From an uncultured Pelagibacteraceae bacterium (GTDB taxonomy: Bacteria > Pseudomonadota > Alphaproteobacteria > Pelagibacterales > Pelagibacteraceae): a stretch of DNA of 64,000 bases. The stretch spans positions 310,001-374,000 of the forward strand of contig CACHUN010000001.1 of assembly GCA_902583075.1 (NCBI GenBank), written 5' to 3'. The translations under genes were made by a program, and so were the position numbers. Positions 46,137-55,080 of the stretch are shown one piece after another; position 1 is the stretch's first letter; every line of letters starts with the position of its first letter. The notes below the pieces were generated by a model. That model saw nothing but the letters and a program-made list of their open reading frames with translations. It was not told the DNA's origin and ran no database searches.

Positions 46137-46790
46137 TTAAATTGTTAGAAAAATTATCCCTATTGGTAAAGCCAATAACATGCCATCTATTCTATCCAAA
46201 ATTCCCCCATGACCTGGCAATAAATTACCTGTATCCTTAATTTTTGCTTTTCTCTTAATAAGTGAGATAAATAAATCTCCTAATTGAGACAAAATTGATA
46301 TAAATATTATAAAAATAAATAACATAATCGCATCAATTGTTAATTTACTCTGAATAAAATAAAATGAAAATCCTATAATCACTGAAAATATTAAGGAACC
46401 TAAAACCCCTGAGTAAGTTTTATTAGGGCTAATTTTAGTAAGTTTTTTACCGCCTATTATACGTCCAAAAATAAATCCACCAATGTCAGTGGAAATACTT
46501 ATCATTAATAAAAATAAAAAATAAATTTTACTTATTTCAAATGAATTAATTAAGAACATACAAATTATTATTGAAAAGACTGACATGTAAATAAAAGTCA
46601 AAAATGTAGCTACTAGCTTACTAAAATTTTTTCTTACATAAATTTTTTTTATGATTTTTACAAATTCATCTAATGCTAAGAAATTAATTATTAATAACAG
46701 TATTAAAAAAAATTTTAAGCTCAAAAAAGAAAAAAAAAGAACAGCAAATAAACAAATAGAAGTAAATATTCTTTTTTTTAATTCACTCAT
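46137..46790 (-). CDS. cdsA: Phosphatidate cytidylyltransferase
   Basis: A 217-residue polytopic membrane enzyme that makes CDP-diacylglycerol from phosphatidic acid and CTP. The CdsA signature is near the C terminus: SLIKRKAKIKDTG followed by LLPGHGGILDRIDGML. At 217 residues it is shorter than the usual 260-285, with reduced N-terminal helices, but the catalytic end is intact. It supplies phosphatidylglycerophosphate synthesis, whose phosphatase pgpA is also in this window. It overlaps uppS by four bases. Confidence 0.92.
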   Translation of the reverse strand: MSELKKRIFTSICLFAVLFFSFLSLKFFLILLLIINFLALDEFVKIIKKIYVRKNFSKLVATFLTFIYMSVFSIIICMFLINSFEISKIYFLFLLMISISTDIGGFIFGRIIGGKKLTKISPNKTYSGVLGSLIFSVIIGFSFYFIQSKLTIDAIMLFIFIIFISILSQLGDLFISLIKRKAKIKDTGNLLPGHGGILDRIDGMLLALPIGIIFLTI

Positions 46791-47467
46791 TTAATACCAC
46801 CAAAATTTCTTCTCATTCTTTTAAATTTTAATATAATTTTTTTAAAGTCATTTTTATTAAAATCAGGCCATAATTTTTTAATAAAAAAAATTTCTGTGTA
46901 TGATGATTGCCAAAGTAGAAAATTACTCAATCTGAATCGATTTCCTGTTCTAATAAGTATTTCAGGGTCAGGTATACCCTTAGTATATAAATTATCAGAT
47001 ACATTTCTCTCATTAATTCTAATTGATAATTTTATAAGTTTCGTGAAAGATTGAATAATTTCTTCTTTTGATCCATAATTTAAAGCGATATTAATCTGAA
47101 TTTTATTATTATTTTTAGTCAGATTTTGTGCTTTTTTTAATTTATTTTTTAAAAACTTAGGGAATTTACCTATATTGCCAATAATATTTAATTTTATATT
47201 TTTATTTATAAACTTATCTAATTGATTATCTATATATTTTTCTAAAAGATGAAATAAAAATTTAACTTCTTTATTAGGTCTCTTCCAATTATCTGTGGAA
47301 AAAGCATAAAGTGTCAGGAATTTTATTTGATTTTCAACAGCGGCTTCTATAATTTTTTCTACAACTTTTACACCTTCACTATGTCCATAATTCCTTGTTC
47401 TATTTTTTTTAAGTCCCCACCTGCCATTTCCATCCATAATGACGGCTACATGTTTTGGTGAGCTCAT
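46787..47467 (-). CDS. uppS: Undecaprenyl diphosphate synthase
   Basis: A 226-residue cis-prenyltransferase making the C55 lipid carrier for peptidoglycan and polysaccharides. The catalytic Asp12 is in VAVIMDGNGRWG, followed by RNYGHSEGVK, LYAFSTDNWKRP and PDPEILIRTGNRFRLSNFLLW. All key motifs are intact. It overlaps frr and cdsA by four bases each. Confidence 0.95.
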   Translation of the reverse strand: MSSPKHVAVIMDGNGRWGLKKNRTRNYGHSEGVKVVEKIIEAAVENQIKFLTLYAFSTDNWKRPNKEVKFLFHLLEKYIDNQLDKFINKNIKLNIIGNIGKFPKFLKNKLKKAQNLTKNNNKIQINIALNYGSKEEIIQSFTKLIKLSIRINERNVSDNLYTKGIPDPEILIRTGNRFRLSNFLLWQSSYTEIFFIKKLWPDFNKNDFKKIILKFKRMRRNFGGIK

Positions 47468-48015
47468 ATTGTCATTATTTCTTTTTCTTTTGAAACAACC
47501 CTTTCATCTATAACTTTTATTTGATTATCAGTATATTCTTGTATAACTTTTTCTTTTTTTTTTAATTCATCCTCTGAGATCTCTTTTTCTTTCAGCAATC
47601 TTTTTAATTCATCATTCGCTTCTCTTCTTATGTTTCTAATTGAAACTTTACATTTTTCTCCCATAGATTTAATTATTTTTTTAATTTCTATCCTTCTTTC
47701 CTCACTAAGATCAGGTACAGGCAATCTTATAAGCTGACCATCTATTTGAGGGTTTAATCCTAATTCTGATTTTTTAATTGCAGAGTCTATTAGTGTTACA
47801 TTATTTGTATCCCATACTTGTATATTAATAGTTCTTGGTTCTGGTGTGGTAACACTTCCTAACTGATTAATTGGCATTTTTTGTCCATAAACATCTACTT
47901 TAATAATATCTAGCATACTTGCGTTGGCCCTTCCTGTCCTTAAGGACCCTAACTCTTGTTGAAAAACATCATATGTTTTTAACATCTTATTATTATAAAT
48001 TGTTTCCTCAAACAT
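47464..48015 (-). CDS. frr: Ribosome recycling factor
   Basis: A 183-residue RRF that splits post-termination ribosomes with EF-G. The family pattern LGSLRTGRANASMLD near the N terminus, INIQVWD and the basic IRNIRREANDELKRLLK region are intact. It overlaps tsf by one base. In most Proteobacteria pyrH (UMP kinase) lies between tsf and frr; here it is absent. No sign of a remnant was found. Confidence 0.96.
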   Translation of the reverse strand: MFEETIYNNKMLKTYDVFQQELGSLRTGRANASMLDIIKVDVYGQKMPINQLGSVTTPEPRTINIQVWDTNNVTLIDSAIKKSELGLNPQIDGQLIRLPVPDLSEERRIEIKKIIKSMGEKCKVSIRNIRREANDELKRLLKEKEISEDELKKKEKVIQEYTDNQIKVIDERVVSKEKEIMTI

Positions 48016-48866
48016 TACTCACCAATCTTCAGTCTTACAAACTCACTTATATTTAAATCTGGTATACCCAAACCTTTTATAATGTCTTTTACTTTCATCT
48101 TTGGATCCATTACCCAGTTTTGTGTCAATAAACTATTTTCATCTTTAAACTTATTAATTTTTCCTAAACTTATTTTTTTAGCAATTTCTTCTGGCTTTCC
48201 TGAATTTTTTAATTCTTCTGCAATTAAATTAATTTCTTTATCAATTAAATTTTCATCAATCTCATTTGAATTTAGGGAGATTGGATTTGATGCCGCTATA
48301 TGCATTGTAAGTTGTTTTCCAAATAAACTTATTTTATCTGATTTTTCGTTGGTATTTATAGAGGCAATAACAGCGAGTTTAGAAACATTATCTTTAACGA
48401 CTGAGTGTTGATAGGAAAAATTTATTGAATTTTCATTATTTAAAGTTTTTGCCCTTCCTAATGATATTTTCTCACCTATTTTTGCAATTAATGCCACTAA
48501 ATTTTGATCAACACTTTTATCGTTTTTCATCTTGGCATTTAATAATTTATCTAAATTTGATGAATGATTATTATTCAACTCACTTAATTCTTTTACGAAA
48601 TCTAAAAAATCATCATTTTTTGCAACAAAGTCTGTTTCACAATTTATCTCTAACAAAGACATTTTTTTTTCATCTCCCGAAATAACAACAACACCCTCTG
48701 TTGCACTTCTAGACATTTTTTTTGAAGCTTTTGCTATTCCTTTTACTCTTAGAATTTCTGCAGCTTTATCTAAATCACCATTTGACTCTTTTAGTGCTGC
48801 ATTACAATCTTTAAACCCAGCTCCAGTTGATTTTCTTAAATGTTTAACTTTTTCTATATCACTCAT
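48015..48866 (-). CDS. tsf: Elongation factor Ts
   Basis: A 283-residue EF-Ts, the GDP-release factor for EF-Tu. The N-terminal UBA-like domain has [19 protein letters not shown], followed by the core with [14 protein letters not shown] and MHIAASNP. Length is normal. It starts 21 bases after rpsB and is followed at once by frr. Like rpsB it is expected to be controlled from the rpsB leader. Confidence 0.96.
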   Translation of the reverse strand: MSDIEKVKHLRKSTGAGFKDCNAALKESNGDLDKAAEILRVKGIAKASKKMSRSATEGVVVISGDEKKMSLLEINCETDFVAKNDDFLDFVKELSELNNNHSSNLDKLLNAKMKNDKSVDQNLVALIAKIGEKISLGRAKTLNNENSINFSYQHSVVKDNVSKLAVIASINTNEKSDKISLFGKQLTMHIAASNPISLNSNEIDENLIDKEINLIAEELKNSGKPEEIAKKISLGKINKFKDENSLLTQNWVMDPKMKVKDIIKGLGIPDLNISEFVRLKIGE

Positions 48867-48887
48867 TGATTTTCTGTAACTAATATT

Positions 48888-49676
48888 TTAATTAAGTTTG
48901 ATTTCTTCTTTAATTTCTTTTGTTTTTTCAGAGATTGAAGACTCAATTTTTGTTTCTTCAGTTCCTTTATTATCATTGGACATTTGTGGTGCTTCTTTTT
49001 TAGCGTTTAAGATAGTTTCTCTTAAAAGAGAACAATATAAATCTATCGATCTTCTTGCATCATCATTTCCGGGTATAGGAAAATCTATCCCATCAGGATT
49101 TGAATTAGTGTCCAATACAGCAATTATAGGAATTCCTAATTTAATTGACTCTTTTATTGCTAATGACTCATAGTTAGTATCTATTATAAATACTAAATCA
49201 GGTATCTTTTTCATTGATGATATTCCACCAAGTGATCTTTGTAATTTGTCTCTCTGACCACTCATTTTTAGTAATTCCTTTTTAGTAAATCCTCTATTCT
49301 CTGATTTTAAATCAGATTCAATTTTATCAAGTTTTTTTATTGAGTTAGATATTGTTCCCCAATTTGTGAGCATACCACCTAGCCATCTATAATTAACAAA
49401 ATATTGATCGGTTTCATTTGCAAGTTCTGCTATTGCCTCTGATGCTTGTTTTTTAGTTGAGATAAATAATATTTTTCCACCTGACGAGATTGTTGAATAG
49501 ACCTTTTCTAATGCTACTTTAGTTAGCTCAAGGGTCTGTGTTAGATCTATAATATGAATAGAATCTCTTTTTCCAAAAATAAACTTCTTCATTTTAGGAT
49601 TCCATCTTAGTGTTTTATGGCCGAGATGAACGCCAGCCTCTAATAATTGTTCTATTGTTATATTTGGTATTTTCAT
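48888..49676 (-). CDS. rpsB: 30S ribosomal protein S2
   Basis: A 262-residue S2. The N-terminal pattern LLEAGVHLGHKTLRWNPKM, the FISTKKQASEAI block, YFVNYRWLGGMLTNW and PIIAVLDTNSNPDGIDFPIPGND are fully conserved. The C-terminal 30 residues are a Lys/Glu-rich tail. It starts the run leading to lpxB. A 125-base spacer with candidate structure lies between it and the dnaE stop, and probably carries the operon promoter and leader. Confidence 0.96.
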   Translation of the reverse strand: MKIPNITIEQLLEAGVHLGHKTLRWNPKMKKFIFGKRDSIHIIDLTQTLELTKVALEKVYSTISSGGKILFISTKKQASEAIAELANETDQYFVNYRWLGGMLTNWGTISNSIKKLDKIESDLKSENRGFTKKELLKMSGQRDKLQRSLGGISSMKKIPDLVFIIDTNYESLAIKESIKLGIPIIAVLDTNSNPDGIDFPIPGNDDARRSIDLYCSLLRETILNAKKEAPQMSNDNKGTEETKIESSISEKTKEIKEEIKLN

Positions 49677-49684
49677 ATTTTTTC

Positions 49685-49745
49685 CCGGTTATGCCACCAC
49701 AATTACTGCCTAAAAAGGACCGGAGGTATAAAACCAGAAATTGTG
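49685..49745 (-). promoter_or_regulatory. Candidate structured leader of rpsB, pseudoknot-like
   Basis: On the mRNA, CACAAUU (49745-49739) can pair with AAUUGUG (49704-49698), and CCGGU (49723-49719) with ACCGG (49689-49685). The two helices interleave, as in a pseudoknot, or exclude each other. ACCGG lies about eight bases before the rpsB start, over the ribosome-binding region. S2 autoregulation is known in other bacteria; the structure here is an inference. Confidence 0.45.
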
Positions 49746-49801
49746 TGCGTGTTAATTTATGGAACTATTTACAAAAAAAAGAGAGAAAAACAAGTTTTTT
49801 T

Positions 49802-52800
49802 TTAGAGAACATCAATATTTTCCTGATTTCTCATTAAATTGAGTATTTTGTGATCTATTTTTCTTTTATCATTCAATTGAAAAGACATCCTTTTTTTATC
49901 AACTTCAACATCAATAAACACTTTAGTCTTGCCTGCTTTTAAATTTAATTTATTAATTTGACTAATATCATCTATATTTTTAATTTTTATTATTATTTCA
50001 TCTAATGGTTTATCAACAACCTCTTTCATAGAAACAATTTTTCTTACATTAGTTTTTTTTTGTATTTTGTTTTCATCTATATAATTTTTTACAAGAGTAA
50101 TCATAACAGAATTGCCTTCAATGAGTATTTTCCTATTAGTTTCAAACATATCAGAAAATACAAATAATTCAAAAACACCAGATAAATCAGAAAATTTTAT
50201 TATCGCATATGAAGTTCCTTTTTGTGTTTTCTTTTCTTGAACCTTTAGTATTGTGGATGCAATATTTGAGCTTAAAATATTTTCATTTGAATTAAACTCT
50301 TCATAATCAATTACATTGTATTGATTGAAAAGTGATTTGTATTGATTTAGAGGATGATCAGAAATAAAGAAACCCAGAGTTTCAAATTCTTTTGATAATT
50401 TAACATCTACATTCCAATCTTCAATAATATCTAAATAAGTTTCATCGTTTTCTTCTTTAAATAAATCTATTTGGTTTGCAGAGTTGTTTTCAAAAATATT
50501 TTTTGATTTTAAAATAATATTAGGTATTGAATTGTATAACGATTGTCTATTTTTGTTCATATTATCAAATGCTCCTGCTTTTACAAGACCCTCTAACTGT
50601 AATTTATTTATGTCTTTTGGGTTAACACGATTTATAAAGTCTGTTAAATCTTTGTACTCCCCATTTATAATTCTCTCATCCACAATTTTTGAAATTGCTT
50701 CAAATCCAACGTTTTTAATTGCTCCTAATGCGTAAAGAAAATTTTTACCATCGGAAGTGAAGTCAGCGCAGCATTTATTAATATCTGGACGAATTATATT
50801 TATATCCAATCTTTTAAGTTCCTCGTAAAATTCACTTAATTTTTTTTGGTTTGAGAGCTCCATTGTCATAGAAGCAGCAAAAAATTCGTGTGGATAATAT
50901 GTTTTTAAAAATGCAGTTTGATAAGCTATTATTGCATATGCTGCTGCATGACTTTTGTTAAATCCATATTCCGCGAAAGGTTCAATTTTTAAAAAAATAC
51001 TAGCCGCAACATCTTTACTAATTCCTTTATTATGAGCTCCCTCAACAAATCTTTCTTTTTGTTTTTCAAGTTCTGCTCTTTTTTTTTTACCCATTGCTCT
51101 TCTTAATATGTCTGCTTCACCTGGGGTAAACCCAGATAATACTTGAGCAATTTGCATAACTTGTTCTTGATAAATAATAACACCATATGTTGGTTTTAAA
51201 ATCTCTTCTAATTTAGGATGTAAATAGTCAGGCTCTTTTCTTCCATGTTTGCAATCGTTATAAATAGGGATATTGCTCATAGGACCAGGTCTATATAAAG
51301 CAACTAATGCAATAATATCTTCTAAATGATTTGGTTTCATGTTGATTAAAGCATCTTTCATACCAGAACTCTCTAATTGAAATAATCCAACCGTTTTACC
51401 ACTAGACAAAAGGTTAAATACTTTTTGATCTTCGTAATTAATAGATTCAATTTTAAAATTTGGGTGTTTTTTTTCTACAAGTTTTTGGGTCTTGTTGATT
51501 ACTGTTAATGTTTTTAAGCCCAAAAAGTCAAATTTTACTAATCCAGCATTTTCAGCTGAGTACATGTCAAACTGTGTAGAAGGTAGTAATAAATCTGCAG
51601 AAGAATCCTTATACAAAGGAACAGTTTCTGTTAATTTTTTATCTGCTATAACTACACCAGCTGCATGAGTTGCAACATTTCTATTTAATCCTTCAAGTTT
51701 TAAAGATATCTCAATTAAACGGCTAACTCTTTTATCTTCATTGATTAACTTTTGTAATCTTGGCTCTACATTGATACTTTCTAATAAGGTTAATGGTCTA
51801 GATGGATCAAATGGTATCATTTTACAGATCATATCTATAAAACCATATGGCAATCCTAACACACGTCCAACATCTCTTATTACCATTCTAGCTTTAAGTT
51901 TTCCAAATGTAATAATGTGAGCGACACTATCTTTATATTTAGTTGTTAGATATTTGAAAACTTGGTCCCTTTTTTCCTCACAGAAATCTATGTCAAAATC
52001 AGGCATAGAAATCCTGTCAGGGTTTAAAAATCTCTCAAAAATTAAATTAAATTTTATTGGGTCAACATCTGTTATAGATAGACACCAAGCAACTAGTGAA
52101 CCCGCGCCTGATCCTCTCCCAGGGCCAACTGGTATGTTATTATTTTTAGCCCACTTTATATAGTCTGAAACAATTAAAAAATATCCTGAATAATTCATTT
52201 CAGTTATAATTTTTATTTCATGATTTAATCTATCTCTATAATTTTCTTTAATTTTAATATTATTTGATATTTTTTTTTTTAATTCTCTATCGGTTCTAAA
52301 TTTATCTTCTAGGCCCCCCATGGAGTCATTTTTTAACTTATCATTAATATTTAATGCGCTTGTGCTAATGTTAGGTAGTATAGGTTTAGAGGGAATAGGC
52401 CTAAAATCACATCTGTATGGTAGATTATAATTATTTTCTAATGCTTCAGGCAAATCTTTAAAAATCTCTGACATTTCAGATGAAGATTTAAAGTAATGGT
52501 TATTGGTCATTTTAAATCTTTTTTGATCGTTGATGTAAGTTTTTTGACCAATACACATTAATGCATCATGTGCTTCATGCATGTCCTTATCCAAATAGAA
52601 GACCTCGTTGGTGGCTATGATTGGTATTCCATATTTTTTCGAAAGATTTAGATTGAAAACTTCAAATTCTTTTTCATTTTTGTCATCATGTCTTTGAATT
52701 TCTAAGTAAAAATTTTCTTTAAAATTATTATTTAATAGCATTATTAATTCATCTAATTCATCTATCAACCCTTTATCAAAAATATTACCTATCAAATTAC

Positions 52801-53206
52801 TAACTGCTCCAGAAAGAACAATTATCCCATCGCTATATTTTATTAAATCATCAATTGAACAATGAGAGTGATCATTTTCGGTATTTTCTAAATAAGCTTT
52901 TGAAGAAAGTTCAATTAAGTTTTTATATCCAATATAATTTTTCGCTATAAGTGGAATAACCCCATAGGTATTTTTAAATCTAAATTGAACTTGTGATCCA
53001 ATGATTGGTTGTGTTCCTACAGATGAAATATTTTCAGAAAATTCTAACGCACCTGATAAATTATAAGTATCACTTAAACCTACAGATTGTATCTTATTTT
53101 TCTTACAGTATTCTTTAAGATTTTCAATTTTTAATGCACCTTCACAAATTGAATACTGAGAGTGAATTTTAATTTGATTAAAATGTTTTTTTTTAGGCTG
53201 TTGCAT
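49802..53206 (-). CDS. dnaE: DNA polymerase III alpha subunit
   Basis: A replicative polymerase of about 1134 residues from the ATG at 53206 (MQQPKKKHF). An earlier in-frame start would add eight residues over the lolD end. The PHP domain is at the N terminus (KIHSQYSICEGALKI), the polymerase core carries GPGRGSGAGSLVAW and catalytic aspartates in MPDFDIDF, then the helix-hairpin-helix and OB parts follow. It makes both strands at the replication fork. Length is normal for alphaproteobacterial DnaE. The gene overlaps lolD by 14 bases. Confidence 0.95.
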   Translation of the reverse strand: MQQPKKKHFNQIKIHSQYSICEGALKIENLKEYCKKNKIQSVGLSDTYNLSGALEFSENISSVGTQPIIGSQVQFRFKNTYGVIPLIAKNYIGYKNLIELSSKAYLENTENDHSHCSIDDLIKYSDGIIVLSGAVSNLIGNIFDKGLIDELDELIMLLNNNFKENFYLEIQRHDDKNEKEFEVFNLNLSKKYGIPIIATNEVFYLDKDMHEAHDALMCIGQKTYINDQKRFKMTNNHYFKSSSEMSEIFKDLPEALENNYNLPYRCDFRPIPSKPILPNISTSALNINDKLKNDSMGGLEDKFRTDRELKKKISNNIKIKENYRDRLNHEIKIITEMNYSGYFLIVSDYIKWAKNNNIPVGPGRGSGAGSLVAWCLSITDVDPIKFNLIFERFLNPDRISMPDFDIDFCEEKRDQVFKYLTTKYKDSVAHIITFGKLKARMVIRDVGRVLGLPYGFIDMICKMIPFDPSRPLTLLESINVEPRLQKLINEDKRVSRLIEISLKLEGLNRNVATHAAGVVIADKKLTETVPLYKDSSADLLLPSTQFDMYSAENAGLVKFDFLGLKTLTVINKTQKLVEKKHPNFKIESINYEDQKVFNLLSSGKTVGLFQLESSGMKDALINMKPNHLEDIIALVALYRPGPMSNIPIYNDCKHGRKEPDYLHPKLEEILKPTYGVIIYQEQVMQIAQVLSGFTPGEADILRRAMGKKKRAELEKQKERFVEGAHNKGISKDVAASIFLKIEPFAEYGFNKSHAAAYAIIAYQTAFLKTYYPHEFFAASMTMELSNQKKLSEFYEELKRLDINIIRPDINKCCADFTSDGKNFLYALGAIKNVGFEAISKIVDERIINGEYKDLTDFINRVNPKDINKLQLEGLVKAGAFDNMNKNRQSLYNSIPNIILKSKNIFENNSANQIDLFKEENDETYLDIIEDWNVDVKLSKEFETLGFFISDHPLNQYKSLFNQYNVIDYEEFNSNENILSSNIASTILKVQEKKTQKGTSYAIIKFSDLSGVFELFVFSDMFETNRKILIEGNSVMITLVKNYIDENKIQKKTNVRKIVSMKEVVDKPLDEIIIKIKNIDDISQINKLNLKAGKTKVFIDVEVDKKRMSFQLNDKRKIDHKILNLMRNQENIDVL

Positions 53207-53876
53207 TAATGATATGCATATTACCATCATTCATCATAATTTTACAATCTGCCATATTTGCAAAATATCTATTGTGAGTTGCAAAAATAATGATCCTATT
53301 TTTATTTTTTAAATTAAATAGAATTTTAAAGATAAGTTTTGCATTGTCAGTGTCTAGACTGCCAGTTGGTTCATCTGCTAATATAATATCAGGATCATTA
53401 ATTAATGCCCTTGCAATGGCAATACGTTGATTTTCACCTCCAGATAATTCATTAGGAAAATGGTTTAATCTAGATGACATGCCAACTTTTTTTATCAATT
53501 TTTTTGCAAGTTCAATCGAATTTTGTTTTTCCTTAGAAATGAGCAAGTTAGGTAAATAAACATTTTCTAAAGCTGTAAAATCTGACAATAAGTTTTTGTC
53601 TTGATATATAATTCCTATTTTCTTTGCTCTAATTAAATCATTTTCAACTTTGTTATTTGGCTTTATTTTGTTGCTGTTTATTTCGATTGAACCAGATGTA
53701 GGTTTATCGATCAATGATAATAAGTTGAGAACAGTAGATTTTCCAGATCCAGATGGCCCCATTATAGAATAGGTTTTTCCAGGTTCAAAATTAAATGAGA
53801 TATCGTTTAAAACCTTTATAGATTTATTTTTCTCATATTTTTTTGTTAGATTTTTAATTTTAATATAATTATTCAT
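53193..53876 (-). CDS. lolD: Lipoprotein-release ABC transporter ATPase LolD
   Basis: A 227-residue ABC ATPase of the MacB/LolD family. Walker A is GPSGSGKST (40-48), the signature LSGGE is at 144-148, and Walker B IILADE at 164-169. It powers extraction of lipoproteins from the inner membrane with the LolC/E protein upstream. It overlaps that gene by eight bases and dnaE by 14. MacB-like roles are possible from sequence alone, but the context settles it. Confidence 0.92.
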   Translation of the reverse strand: MNNYIKIKNLTKKYEKNKSIKVLNDISFNFEPGKTYSIMGPSGSGKSTVLNLLSLIDKPTSGSIEINSNKIKPNNKVENDLIRAKKIGIIYQDKNLLSDFTALENVYLPNLLISKEKQNSIELAKKLIKKVGMSSRLNHFPNELSGGENQRIAIARALINDPDIILADEPTGSLDTDNAKLIFKILFNLKNKNRIIIFATHNRYFANMADCKIMMNDGNMHIINATA

Positions 53877-55080
53877 ATTTAAGAGTTTTAACGGTATCTA
53901 AAGAAGATGCTTTTGAAGCTGGATATATAGATACCACAACTGTTGTTATTATTGAACAAAGAGAGATTATTATAATTGAATTTATATTTATTTCAGAAGG
54001 CATGGAATTTAAAATATAAATATCTTCTGGGAAAAGAGAAACGCCAAATATATTTGAGATAAATTGTCTTATACTTTCTATATAAATACAGAAAAGAGTA
54101 CCAACAACAACACCAAACAACGTTGCTGATGTTCCTATAAAAAAACCCACTAAAAAGAAGATTTTTTTTATCGATTTACTACTTACCCCAATTGATTTAA
54201 GGATACCTATATCTCTTGTTTTATTTTTAACTAAGATTGTAAGTCCAGATATTATATTGAATGCAGCAACTACAATTATCAAAGAAAGGATTATAAACAT
54301 TACGTTTCTTTCTACCTTCAAAGCTGAAAATAATGATTTATTCATATCTGACCAGGTATAGATTTGAGCATCTGGAAACAGAGCTATTAAATTTTTTTTA
54401 TGAATTTCTATATTTTTTGGATTTTTAAAATAAAATTCTATGAATCTATTCTCTTTATTCTTATTTAAAAAATTCTCAAGGGTCTCTAAATTTATATATG
54501 CAATATTTTCGTTGAAGTCAGATAAGCCACTATCAAAAATTGAAGTTATCTTAAAGTTTTTTTGTTTGGGAAGCGTACCTACTAAGGTTTGAATTCCAGC
54601 GGGAGACATAATCGTAATAATATCACCAATATCAACATTCAAATTAAAACTTAATTCTTTACCAATAGAAATAGTACTATCATTTAAGTTTTTTGATCCA
54701 AAAAATTCCTCATTTTTTACAATTTGAAGATTTTTAAAATCACTTTCTATATATCCTTTTAGGAAGATACCCTTAGTATTATCTTTATTCAAAATTACTG
54801 CTTCTCCATCATTTGAAACTATATTTTTGGCAAAATCAAAATCTTGAATATATTCTAATGGTTTATTTCCTGGTTGAACTACTGCATGAGCATTAAAACC
54901 TACAATTTTAGTTATTAATTCAGTTCTAAAACCATTCATTACCGACATAACAATAATTAGAACTGCAACCCCTAATGAAATACCAATAAAAGAAAAAATT
55001 GAAATAATATTTAAAAAACCATCATTTTTTCTGGTCTTTAAAAATCTAAATGTAACTTCTCTTTCTAACTGTGAGATCAA
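53869..55080 (-). CDS. Lipoprotein-release permease LolC/LolE-type
   Basis: A 403-residue membrane protein. The LolC/E N-terminal block (REVTFRFLKTRK then a helix at about 22-48, VLIIVMSVMNGFR) is followed by a periplasmic domain (about 50-265) and three C-terminal helices (about 270-300, 315-345, 365-392) including an FtsX-type region. It passes outer-membrane lipoproteins to LolA. Only one such gene is present, so it probably works as a homodimer, as reported for some bacteria with LolF-type proteins. Overlaps proS by four bases. Confidence 0.9.
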   Translation of the reverse strand: MISQLEREVTFRFLKTRKNDGFLNIISIFSFIGISLGVAVLIIVMSVMNGFRTELITKIVGFNAHAVVQPGNKPLEYIQDFDFAKNIVSNDGEAVILNKDNTKGIFLKGYIESDFKNLQIVKNEEFFGSKNLNDSTISIGKELSFNLNVDIGDIITIMSPAGIQTLVGTLPKQKNFKITSIFDSGLSDFNENIAYINLETLENFLNKNKENRFIEFYFKNPKNIEIHKKNLIALFPDAQIYTWSDMNKSLFSALKVERNVMFIILSLIIVVAAFNIISGLTILVKNKTRDIGILKSIGVSSKSIKKIFFLVGFFIGTSATLFGVVVGTLFCIYIESIRQFISNIFGVSLFPEDIYILNSMPSEININSIIIISLCSIITTVVVSIYPASKASSLDTVKTLKYE

